Source: Lingula anatina
Lineage: Eukaryota > Brachiopoda > Lingulata > Lingulida > Lingulidae
Direction of reading: 5' to 3'
Assembly (NCBI RefSeq): GCF_001039355.2
Contig: NW_019773626.1
Coordinates: 232,018-259,468 of the forward strand
Length of the DNA: 27,451 bases
Position 1 is the stretch's first letter. Each line of letters begins with the position of its first letter. The notes beneath the pieces are model-generated. The model was given only the letters and a program-made list of their open reading frames with translations, had not been told where the DNA came from and did no database searches. The translations under genes and the position numbers were made by a program. This document shows positions 21,768 to 26,883 of the stretch, piece after piece.

Positions 21768-24700
21768 TTTTCTGTCAGTCATGCCCCTCTACTTACCTTG
21801 TGAGTCAATGACCAAGACACACTCCATCAGTACCAGAACAAGGAGCCGCCAGAACAACAATCCCATCACTGATTGGTTGATTTTACACAAGTCTTTGTAG
21901 CTTATAAAGCTATGAATGAAACAAAATACAAACAAATTTCTTTTTTTTTCCAGCAATATTTTAACTAGGAATGTTTCAGGCAGGCTTGTCAATAAAAGCA
22001 ACCAAACTTGAATTGATTCAGTAGTTTTCCTGGTAAAGCACCGCGTCATACATTGACAAGTGGAATCATAGTTCTAAGCCTTACGAAAGGGCATTGAACC
22101 CCATTCCCAAAAGGGGGCCAAGGGTCAGATTCGTAACCGAGGCCCGTCATTCCTAAAAAAAAAAAAGGAACCCTTCCATATAATCCTGGATTCCCCCCTG
22201 CTATAAATCTTTTTCGTAAATTTGAAAATCAAAAGTAACATGGCTTAACTTTAAAGGTCATTATTGCAGCAGTACCCATAATAGCGTTGTCTTCAATTTT
22301 GATGCAGTATTGCAAAATGCTTAAACATTTAAATGGCATTTTTAATGTGGCTTTGAACTCCCTAGAACCTAAGACCTTTGCTAGCTAGCTCTCTCTCTAT
22401 CTGTCTCTCAAAATGGCAGTGTTGAAAAGTTTGAATTTTACAGTACAGCATTTTACAGTACCTGTATCTGTAATTTTGCATGATGAGTAAGTGAGACTGC
22501 ACTTAGATAATTGAACCAGGATGAGGGCATAACCAATTAAGTGGCACACCCATTTCCCATTTCATCTTGCTCTGTCTAAACTATTTGCGCATACTGGTAG
22601 CTGAGGGTAGGGAATACTTCCCCCCCCCCCCCCTTAATCACCAATCACAAAGAATTTAAAGAGGTCAATCACCAATCACGAGGAATTGAAAGCTATCACC
22701 ATTCATCAAGATAGACAATTGCCAAACTTGCAGGAATGCAAAGAATTTATAACGTTACCAGAATGATTTATTTCATGTGTTGAATGACAGGAATCATCTG
22801 CTTAGAGATATTCAGCCATATGAGCATACAATTCTTTGCCTATGTAAATGTGATGATCATTTATTTGCTGAACGATATAGTTAATGTTTCTGTCTATTAT
22901 ATATTAGTACTGTAGGTGTAAAGGTGTATATCACTTAAAAGTCAAGACATCTGAGGTATATACTTGTAGTGGCTTTTATATCAAAATGCTTACATTAACT
23001 ACTTATGTTTATACCACAGACTTCTCATTTATGAATATATGGTCCAAGTTCAAAAACAAGCAAAATTAATGGTCTGGTGAATTTGATCTAGCCCAGCATA
23101 CCCAGTTTCGAGTTATACAGATCTCAAAAAAAAAAAAAAAGAAAAAATACAAAATTGATAAATAACTAAATAAACATCACTCTCACTCAGTCTTCTTTTA
23201 CAAACAGACAGTCATTTGCAATATATATTTATATGTGTACTGTAACATTTACAATATGTGTCAACAACGATATGTTGATAATTTAATAGTAAAAGACTTG
23301 ATAACACTTAATAAATAATACAAAGCTTTATGATCTAATACAGATAAAAACTAATATGTGTTTTACTATCAAATATCGGCAGGGGAACATACACAGATAG
23401 AAGATATCAGTCCAGGAAGAAAGCTGCAGCTTTTTCCATTTTTCATTAAATTTATCTATTGTCATGTTTCTCAGACTTATATTTCTCTCTACGATGTAGG
23501 CCTGTCTCCATTCTATTTTAATATTTTCTATATGCGGGGTAATGTTTTTCATTTTAAACTTATATATAATAATTTTTTTTATAATCAGCAAACTGTTAAG
23601 CGCATTGCACTTCAAATTTTGAATTCCTAGGATAATATCAGATGCTGTTAATTGTAGTATTTGTCCAGTCTTAAAGTGGATCCAGTCTTGTATTTTTTTC
23701 CAAGGGGAGCAATTACTTTGCACTCAATAAATAAAAAACTTACGTGATAAAACTTACCTCGCCTAATCAGGCAGTGAGACCTCCCAGTAGCAAGGCTGTT
23801 TCACTCAGTGCTGTTTCAGTGTCGCAGTGTCCCTCTTAATGGAGAAACCATCCAATCACGGCCATGTTCATTTGCATATATTTCTCCTTATTAATCGCAA
23901 TTTACCTTGCCAGATTTTAGAACTATTTTATGTGCAGATACAGATGTGTCTGTACATATTGCCATCACCTGCGTATGTCGTCACCGTCGCCGTGCACTTT
24001 CAGCATTAACACTATAAGAGGAAGACAGTTTTACTTTTTGGCTTTATATTTACAGAGCTGATGAATATTCATAAAACGCAGGTCAAGTTAGAAAATCAGC
24101 ATGATCGGGCCATTATTGTAGAAGTTATGCTGTTTTTTCACTTTTCAGCATGTATGCAACACTGTAAACACATTTCAAGGAAAACCGATATGCCTGTTGT
24201 CATGAAACTCACAGGAGTAATCATTCTTACTAAAACGCAGGTGAAGTCTGAAAAATTGGCATAATCGGGCCATTATTTTAGTAGTTATGCTGTTTTTTTT
24301 CACTTTTCAGCATATATGTAACACTGTAAATACAATATAAGAAAAACAGATAGGCCAATTGTCATTAAACTCACAGTAGTGGTCAATCTTACTAAAACGC
24401 AAGTTGTGTTGGAAAATCAGCATAATCGCGCCATTATATTAGAAGTTCTGCTGTTTTTTCATATTTCCTGAGATTCAATTCTTAGGCATGTTAACAGTCT
24501 CATTATTTAACTAATAAGATACGTAAAAGTGTTTGTTAGTTGATTATGTAAAAATGATGGTAAGTTTATTATCGTGTATTGTGTAATTAAGCTTCAAAAA
24601 TGGAAATAAACTCATATCATTGCAGTTTGTCAGATTCAATCATTCACTATGTTCAGAATCTCAGAATGGAGGAAATTGGACATTTAACACTGTTTTATTG

Positions 24701-26883
24701 ATATTTTTCCCATCTCATCAATTTTCTTAGTTGATCATATAAAAATAGCAGTAAACTGTTAATTTTGTTTTATGTTAATAAATTGTTAAAAGTGAAAAAA
24801 TAAAAAATTCAGAACAGTGCTGTCTTATTTACATTTTGGCATTTTCAAGGTGTGACTTATTATTATTTTTAACTTACAAGTATGATTTTTAGGATTGGCA
24901 TGTAGTTCAAAATAAAAAGCCAGCTCAATTGGGTTATCATTATTAATTATTGAATTTATGCAATTTGTGTGAAATTTTCATTTTTCTCATTCTGGCATTT
25001 TCAAAGTGTGAACTTGAACTCCCATGGGCCTGAAGCCTTATGCTTGTTACACATTTTACTTACATTGGTATTACCTGTTGCGCATAATTAAATTTTGATG
25101 TTGAATTTGCAGTTAAGCATAATGTACTTTTGTATCAGAATTGACAGTAGCTTATTTTGTGCATTGTTATTTTGTGCTTTTTGTCTGTACATTTGACAGC
25201 TTTGCTGCCTTGTTCTGTTCAGCATTAAGCTTTTACTATCCATTTAATAGAGAGCATTTCAGCACACCCGTAGTTTTTATAGTTCTATAATTATCCTGAA
25301 ATGTACCAGAAAACCTTATTTGAGTTCTTTTTTTCCATATTCATTTATCAGTGTGCATTTTATCTGGTATATTATATGGGTCTGTGCTAATCAACACATC
25401 AATAAAATAAAATATAAATTGCAAGTAAACTCACCAGGTTTGGTTTAGCTATTGACAAAGGTGTTAAGAACAATTGGGTGTCAGATATGTTTGCTGACAT
25501 CTTTTAACCCAATGTCTCTGAGGCACTCTCCTAGCTTCTGTGGCAGATGTTAATGTTTCAAACCTGCAAGAATTTTTTCCATATAATCTGTAAAACATGA
25601 TCCCAATGATAGTCAGTGAGGTTCATCCTAGATTTATTATCTATTGACAAAAAAAAAAAAAAAAAAACCCTTGAAACTAAAATCTCTAGATTTTGGGAGT
25701 CGATCATTGAAGAAAACATTAAACGTGTTCAGAACAGCTAAGGAACAGATCTGCAGATCAAATACGCACTTAATCTCCGATTAGACACTCAATACATTCC
25801 CCACGAGAATTACGCAACTAGCAATCAAACGGGTCAGCCATATTGGATCTGCAGATCTGTTAGAGCACCGTCAGAATTAGATGATACGCTGACTAACATA
25901 TCAGCAAATTAAAAATTGCTAATCCCACTTCCAAAGCCATGCTGCTGACCATCATGAAATTAGCGGCATTGCTTTTGAAGTGGGGTCGGCCATATTTAGT
26001 AGGCGGATCAGTTAGTACTCGAATAATCTTGTCTTTAGGGCGCATTCCCATAGATTTTAGATTGATCTATCCCCGTGGGGAGTCTCACTAGATTACTGTC
26101 AGATAATCCGGCTTAAATGTCCATCCCGCCTACTACAAGCTGTAAGGGGGTAATTAACTATGGTGCCCGCTCGGCTGACAGCTATTTAGCGTGAACCCCC
26201 AGGGAGTTAGGTCGAGCTAGTTGGATTGTAGTTGGAAAACACTAGAAATTATATCAATAATGCTGTCAGAATGTGGACAGAATGTTCAGAATGCTCTTCG
26301 AATGCTGTACAAGTGAGGTTAAATTGCTGGCCTAACTAGTATTTTGGCAACAATTGAGATACATTCATGTTGCATGTAACTTTTAAAGGCAGTAAATGCT
26401 TTTTAAACAGCTTTTATCCAAGTGCAGTGACACATTTTAATTTGATCTCAAAACTAAATTCTTAATTAATTTATTTACTCTGTATATTGCTCCAAAAGGA
26501 AAATGATTTCCGATTTTTATAATTGGCTAAATAAACTCTTATCTTATTCCGGCTCATTTGAGGCACATGCGTAATATTTGACAGGATTTGAAGTGTCTTG
26601 CCACCTTAGTGTGCTTTAAATACTTAACTGATTTAACCAGTTTCAGAAAAATTTAAGAGAGAAACAGTAAGTAAATAGAATTAGGTGCTCTAATTGTAGA
26701 ACAAGTGAAATACAAATAAATGCTTTGTCAGAAGGTAATATATTTGTTATAATTGTATTATGTGCTTGATTTTCTCCTATCCATGAAATATTTTTCAGAC
26801 TATGACAGCAAAGGATGGCTCAAAAACGGTAGATTTTGTCAGTCTGTGTGAGCAGAAATTGGAGGAGCTATCCAAAGTATTAG
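6147..26883 (+). CDS. NAPRT: Nicotinate phosphoribosyltransferase, exons 1-6 of a gene continuing past the window
   Basis: The enzyme joins nicotinate and PRPP, with ATP use, to form nicotinate mononucleotide in the cytosol, the entry step of the Preiss-Handler NAD route. Exons 6147-6231, 7866-8036, 11072-11282, 11819-11949, 16765-16880 and 26799-26883 all have GT-AG borders and compatible phases (1,1,2,1,0,1). They give 266 residues plus one base; animal NAPRT is about 540, so roughly half is present. Recognised family blocks are [14 protein letters not shown] (27-40), FRRNPF (56-60 region), [19 protein letters not shown] (about 138-156), RRAQGPDGG (about 182-190) and [11 protein letters not shown] (200-210). 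GTHAHAF (219-225) follows; its last His (223) aligns with the phosphorylatable active-site His of the human enzyme, as I recall the family. An in-frame TAG at 6126 fixes the start. Intron 5 contains a nested antisense EGF gene. Confidence 0.93.
6498..6556. repeat. (GT)n microsatellite followed by poly-G
   Basis: An alternating GTGTGT tract leads directly into a run of about 16 G; the total length is probably polymorphic and prone to assembly error. Confidence 0.9.
7330..7490. repeat. Dispersed repeat, copy 1 (uninterrupted)
   Basis: Shares the blocks GATGAGA-TTTTCC, TTTTGGGAGCCAAA, TAGGCAGCCC-TGGACT, CCATATTT and TCACTAAAT-GCAGTC with 9586-9960. The left part, beginning CAGGGATGAGA, resembles a hAT terminus, but no matching right end was found. 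At 7464-7466 it shows the unoccupied TAA into which a MITE is inserted in copy 2. Confidence 0.7.
7866..8036 (+). CDS. NAPRT: NAPRT exon 2
   Basis: Begins after TTACAG and ends before donor GTAAGA, in phase 1 at both ends. It encodes [11 protein letters not shown], where the Tyr of DLYQ is known to contact nicotinate in the family, and the FFRRNPF block. The last residues are HYTTD. Confidence 0.95.
8440..9075. repeat. Degenerate tandem repeat, about three units
   Basis: The block GCCAAACC-AAA-TTT followed by AAAAT recurs near 8508, 8822 and 9017, each preceded by a GGCTTA/GGGTTTACT-like segment. ACAATACCATCAT followed by a CTTTCT/TTTCTAACTCT run recurs near 8685 and 8870. The units are well diverged and irregular in length. 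Confidence 0.5.
9071..9111. repeat. (TAA)n microsatellite
   Basis: About 11 consecutive ATA/TAA units. Confidence 0.95.
9586..9960. repeat. Dispersed repeat, copy 2, split by a MITE
   Basis: Homologous to 7330-7490. The homology runs to TCACTAA at 9705, is interrupted by 227 bp, and resumes with TAAATGGCAGTC at 9933, matching TAAATAGCAGTC of copy 1. Confidence 0.7.
9706..9932. mobile_element. Harbinger-like MITE with long imperfect TIRs and TAA target duplication
   Basis: The left end begins AGCCCCCCTTTACTC and the complement of the right end begins AACCCCCTTTACACT. Similarity then continues through GACGGYGTCCT and TGCATCCT, about 38 bp in all. TAA flanks both sides (9703-9705 and 9933-9935). 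A 3-bp TWA target duplication is typical of PIF/Harbinger. No coding capacity; a plus-strand ORF across it is fortuitous. Confidence 0.85.
10736..10937. mobile_element. Harbinger-like MITE family 2, copy A
   Basis: A 202-bp element with TTA on both sides (10733-10735 and 10938-10940). Left end CACCCCATTTCCATAGA and complement of the right end GGGTGCTTTCCCAGAGA form imperfect TIRs. The interior matches copies at 12725 and 26038 almost throughout, for example TCTCACTAGATTACTGTCAG and AGCGTGAACCCCCAGG. Confidence 0.85.
11072..11282 (+). CDS. NAPRT: NAPRT exon 3
   Basis: Begins after a TTTCATCAAG acceptor and ends with AG before donor GTTTGT; phases 1 to 2. It encodes [37 protein letters not shown] and [12 protein letters not shown], all readily aligned to animal NAPRT. 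Confidence 0.95.
11283..11818 (+). other. NAPRT intron 3
   Basis: A short 536-bp intron; no repeat or gene was recognised in it. Acceptor TTTCTACAG. Confidence 0.85.
11819..11949 (+). CDS. NAPRT: NAPRT exon 4
   Basis: Encodes [34 protein letters not shown] and ends YCYIG with a split Gly codon. Donor GTAGGT; phases 2 to 1. RRAQGPDGG is a strongly conserved family block. Confidence 0.96.
12629..12678. repeat. Perfect 50-bp palindrome
   Basis: Each 25-bp arm is the exact reverse complement of the other with no spacer; the centre is at 12653/12654. The left arm begins TATTAGTTATATAACTG. It lies among AT and ACACAC tracts. Confidence 0.95.
12725..12938. mobile_element. Harbinger-like MITE family 2, copy B
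   Basis: A 214-bp element with TAA on both sides (12722-12724 and 12939-12941). TIRs are GGGCGCATTCCCATAGATT and, from the right end, GACCCCATTCCCAGAGATT. The subterminal GATCGATC is mirrored on both sides. This is the most complete of the three copies. Confidence 0.9.
12985..13104. repeat. 34-bp minisatellite, about 3.5 units
   Basis: The unit contains CTAACACACTGCCATAAC and AAACACACTGTCAC; three full units and a partial one are nearly identical, indicating recent expansion. Confidence 0.9.
13176..13232 (+). pseudogene. Truncated duplicate of NAPRT exon 5 (exon 5a)
   Basis: After a good TCTTTGTAG acceptor the sequence encodes [19 protein letters not shown] in the same phase as exon 5. It diverges at the position matching residue 219, before the GTHAHAF block that carries the active-site His. 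The upstream intron also matches that of exon 5 (TCAGTTGAT followed by GACC or GATC). Read through, the frame stops at TGA 13271. A weak donor, GTAGCA at 13233, would make a 57-nt, phase 1-1 exon that inserts 19 residues before exon 5. Joining 5a directly to exon 6 would shift the frame. It is most likely a decayed duplicate, though inclusion as a poison exon is possible. Confidence 0.8.
13730..15762. mobile_element. hAT-like DNA transposon, 2.03 kb, apparently non-autonomous
   Basis: Perfect 16-bp TIRs bound the element: CAGGGTTCTCCCCAGG at 13730-13745 and its exact complement at 15747-15762. CAGGG termini are typical of the hAT superfamily. The left end carries an array of CCGATACGC motifs. 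The flanking 8-mers (GTATTTTT and TTTATTAT) do not match, so no intact target duplication is seen. Interior ORFs are short; I recognise no transposase domain, so it is probably mobilised in trans or decayed. GGACAGGT-like motifs recur near 14262-14327 and 15480-15510. Confidence 0.85.
13754..13833. repeat. Subterminal CCGATACGC motif array
   Basis: CCGATACGC occurs at 13765, 13785 and 13805, in inverted form at 13754 and degenerate (CCGATACCC) at 13825. The middle copies are spaced exactly 20 bp apart. Subterminal short repeats of this kind bind transposase in hAT elements. Confidence 0.75.
16765..16880 (+). CDS. NAPRT: NAPRT exon 5
   Basis: Begins after CATTTAAG and ends before the consensus donor GTAAGT; phases 1 to 0. 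It encodes [20 protein letters not shown] and then [19 protein letters not shown]. It contains the GTSN loop and the conserved His of GT-AH-F, which aligns with the autophosphorylated His of the family. A partial duplicate lies 3.6 kb upstream. Confidence 0.96.
16929..16998. repeat. Short tandem repeat, about three units
   Basis: The motif TCARTAGGGGTCARCA recurs three times, separated by AAACAC/AAACTC-like spacers. Confidence 0.7.
17058..17562. mobile_element. TTAA-flanked MITE, copy 2, carrying a nested insertion
   Basis: Same TIRs and interior as 4259-4601, including the 26-bp palindrome (17391-17416). It is longer by the 155-bp insertion at 17140-17294; without it the length is 350 bp, against 343 bp for copy 1. 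TTAA is present at both borders. Confidence 0.88.
17140..17294. mobile_element. hAT-like MITE nested in MITE copy 2
   Basis: Ends CAGGGGCGGATTTAG and CTGGATCTGCCCCTG are inverted repeats of the common hAT type. It is 155 bp with no coding capacity. The flanks (GTATTC and ATATTC) are similar but do not form a clean 8-bp duplication. Confidence 0.8.
17664..17701 (-). CDS. EGF gene, candidate terminal exon
   Basis: After a strong TTTTTCTTTTTTACAG acceptor the frame continues for 12 residues ([12 protein letters not shown]) to TAA at 17666-17664. AATAAA lies within these codons and could serve as a poly(A) signal just after the stop. The exon is short and unconserved, so another terminal exon is possible. 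Confidence 0.4.
17664..21866 (-). CDS. Nested secreted protein with four EGF-like domains
   Basis: Minus-strand exons 21866-21797, 21132-20992, 20462-20352, 20029-19919, 18242-18102 and 17701-17664 join in frame, with every internal junction in phase 1. They predict about 203 residues. Residues 1-23 form a signal peptide ([18 protein letters not shown]). EGF type B (24-70, Cys spacing C-x5-C-x15-C-x7-C-C with one residue between, then C) is followed by two type A domains (71-107, 108-144; [12 protein letters not shown]) and a second type B (145-191). A 12-residue tail ends it. All six cysteines are present in each domain. Secretion and a role in extracellular binding follow from domain type; no ligand or orthologue was recognised. 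The whole gene lies in NAPRT intron 5, antisense to it. Confidence 0.8.
18102..18242 (-). CDS. EGF gene, type B EGF exon (distal)
   Basis: 141 nt, acceptor TTTTCAG after a (TTTG)n tract, donor CCA|GTAAGC, phase 1-1. It encodes [15 protein letters not shown], then [18 protein letters not shown] and AGDGVKCT; all six Cys are present. Confidence 0.85.
18246..18278. repeat. (AAAC)n tract acting as polypyrimidine stretch on the minus strand
   Basis: On the coding (minus) strand this reads TTTGTTTG repeats directly before the TTTTCAG acceptor of the distal type B exon. The paralogous exon at 21132 has the shorter, interrupted version. Confidence 0.85.
18390..18562. mobile_element. MITE with AGATA target duplication
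   Basis: The left end CTGGGGTGGCGCTAGCA and the complement of the right end, CTGGGGTAGCGCCAACA, match at 14 of 17 positions. AGATA flanks both sides (18385-18389 and 18563-18567). Internal TTTAGCCAAA motifs are also mirrored. A 5-bp duplication is compatible with some hAT lineages; the superfamily is uncertain. Confidence 0.8.
19125..19690 (-). mobile_element. tRNA-derived SINE (minus strand), interrupted by a MITE
   Basis: On the minus strand the head has a pol III A-box-like TGGCCTTGTGGTCAAAGTG and, about 33 bases on, a B-box-like GGGTTTGACCC (19617-19683). It is followed by a conserved-looking body (CTGCTGTCTCCCTGCTTGACACTC) and, after the inserted MITE, further body sequence (GAGCTAATACATGA region) up to a T/A-rich tail. 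I recall similar SINE bodies in molluscs and other marine invertebrates. The boundaries are approximate and no flanking duplication was identified. Confidence 0.55.
19287..19552. mobile_element. MITE inserted in the SINE, TTA target duplication
   Basis: Left ATCCTCGGTCACAACCGG and complemented right AGCCTCGGTCACAACCAG form TIRs. TTA flanks both sides (19284-19286 and 19553-19555). It is 266 bp with GC content well above its surroundings. The TWA target suggests PIF/Harbinger-like. The short ORFs over it are not genes. Confidence 0.85.
19773..20250. repeat. Type A EGF module, copy 1
   Basis: Matches 20311-20692 and the partly deleted 21206-21519 in exon and intron sequence (CCACCAGCATAGGCACTGGC, GGTGTACCATGAAAATCT). 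Confidence 0.9.
19919..20029 (-). CDS. EGF gene, type A EGF exon (second)
   Basis: 111 nt, acceptor TTTATTTTTAG, donor TAG|GTAAGG, phase 1-1. It encodes [20 protein letters not shown] and then [16 protein letters not shown], a standard six-Cys EGF domain. It differs from the paralogous exon at 20352 by a few residues only. Confidence 0.9.
   Translation of the reverse strand, partial: APAILTLASMVGLAQSHLKEVSIALAPIIILDNIAM
20252..20308. repeat. Remnant of a deleted type B module
   Basis: About 57 bp (ATTATCCTTAAGCG through AATTCAGGTTTT) match the low-coordinate edge of the B modules at 17809 and 20696. They then join abruptly to the edge of the next A module (ACTTTGAACC). A whole B exon with its flanks has been lost here. 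Confidence 0.8.
20311..20692. repeat. Type A EGF module, copy 2
   Basis: Paralogous to 19773-20250 over exon and intron; it runs directly into the type B module at 20693. Confidence 0.9.
20352..20462 (-). CDS. EGF gene, type A EGF exon (first)
   Basis: 111 nt, acceptor TTTATTTTTAG, donor TAG|GTAAGA, phase 1-1. It encodes [20 protein letters not shown] and then [16 protein letters not shown], with all six Cys. Confidence 0.9.
20693..21205. repeat. Type B EGF module, copy 2
   Basis: Paralogous to 17806-18335 across the exon and both intron flanks. Confidence 0.9.
20992..21132 (-). CDS. EGF gene, type B EGF exon (proximal)
   Basis: 141 nt, acceptor GATTTCAG, donor CCA|GTAAGC, phase 1-1. It encodes [35 protein letters not shown] and EGDRFKCT. 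It follows the signal-peptide exon directly. Confidence 0.88.
21206..21519. repeat. Type A EGF module, copy 3, with its exon mostly deleted
   Basis: Homologous to the other A modules on both sides, but the sequence jumps from the low flank (CCACATTTGAAGCAA) straight to the start of the exon (GGGTTAGGATTGCA). The module ends at a poly-C run (about 21520-21534). Confidence 0.85.
21261..21283 (-). pseudogene. Truncated type A EGF exon
   Basis: The acceptor TTTATTTTTAG and the first 23 nt of the exon (encoding LCNPNPC in phase 1) survive. The rest was removed by a deletion with RGCAA microhomology at its ends. Use of this acceptor would lead to a stop within about 20 codons. Confidence 0.8.
21724..21765. 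repeat. (TA)n microsatellite
   Basis: About 21 TA units just downstream, on the minus strand, of the signal-peptide exon of the nested gene. Confidence 0.95.
21797..21866 (-). CDS. EGF gene, start codon and signal-peptide exon
   Basis: ATG at 21866-21864 with G at -3 and +4; 23 codons with a hydrophobic core ([11 protein letters not shown]) ending IDSQ, then a split codon and donor AAG|GTAAGT in phase 1. The resulting G plus CG gives Ala at the junction with the proximal B exon. The probable exon start is an acceptor TTTCATTCATAG at 21910, giving a short 5' UTR. Confidence 0.75.
23328..23723 (-). pseudogene. LINE ORF2 C-terminal fragment
   Basis: A 131-codon minus-strand frame contains [14 protein letters not shown], then [21 protein letters not shown] and [14 protein letters not shown]. 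This order (a W-x-x-I segment, a short ILG turn, a K-x-x-IYK helix and a terminal KF-x-KW) matches the region after the reverse transcriptase in non-LTR retrotransposons, from memory of the family. RT itself is absent, as in a 5'-truncated copy. It sits in the presumed leader intron of the nested gene. Confidence 0.6.
23757..23848 (-). promoter_or_regulatory. Candidate leader exon and promoter of the nested EGF gene
   Basis: On the minus strand a sharp donor GAG|GTAAGT lies at 23756, with a second GTAAGTTTT 15 bases further on. Upstream are ATTGG (inverted CCAAT, near 23855), ATATAT with the POU octamer ATTTGCAT (about 23870-23880). The stretch is less AT-rich than its surroundings. Together these suggest a noncoding first exon spliced to 21909; the transcription start is a guess. 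Confidence 0.3.
24073..24465. repeat. Tandem repeat with 159-162-bp unit, about 2.5 copies
   Basis: Units begin AAAACGCARGT at 24073, 24232 and 24394 and share CAGCATRATCG, GCCATTAT and AGTTATGCTGTTTTTTCAC. The third unit breaks off near 24465. Confidence 0.85.
25744..25861. repeat. Inverted repeat around AGATCTGCAGATCT
   Basis: AACAGATCTGCAGATC (25744-25759) and its exact complement (25846-25861) are separated by 86 bp; each arm is itself largely palindromic. Confidence 0.85.
25924..25984. repeat. 23-bp stem-loop
   Basis: CCCACTTCCAAAGCCATGCTGCT (arms 25924-25946 and 25962-25984) pairs at 20 of 23 positions across a 15-base loop. It lies 12 bases from a GGTCRGCCATATT motif that also occurs at 25832. 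Confidence 0.8.
26038..26226. mobile_element. Harbinger-like MITE family 2, copy C, right end missing
   Basis: Begins TTA|GGGCGCATTCCCATAGATT and matches copy B closely up to GAGCTAGTTGGAT, where similarity stops. The right TIR is absent. Confidence 0.88.
26799..26883 (+). CDS. NAPRT: NAPRT exon 6 (last in window)
   Basis: Acceptor TTTTTCAG and donor GTGAGT; phases 0 to 1. It encodes [20 protein letters not shown] and then LEELSKVL. Placement after VHER fits the helix preceding the C-terminal half of the enzyme. The remaining exons lie beyond 27451. Confidence 0.88.

Larger units (their letters stand above)
16881..26798 (+). other. NAPRT intron 5 (9.9 kb) hosting a nested minus-strand gene
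   Basis: Besides the nested EGF gene (17664-21866, with a possible leader to about 23848) it contains two MITEs at 17058-17562, one nested in the other. It also holds a MITE at 18390, a SINE split by a MITE (19125-19690), a LINE fragment (23328-23723), a 160-bp tandem repeat (24073-24465), hairpins near 25744-25984 and a truncated MITE (26038). The parts 21870-23320 and 24470-25740 show only AT-rich sequence and homopolymers. Confidence 0.85.
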
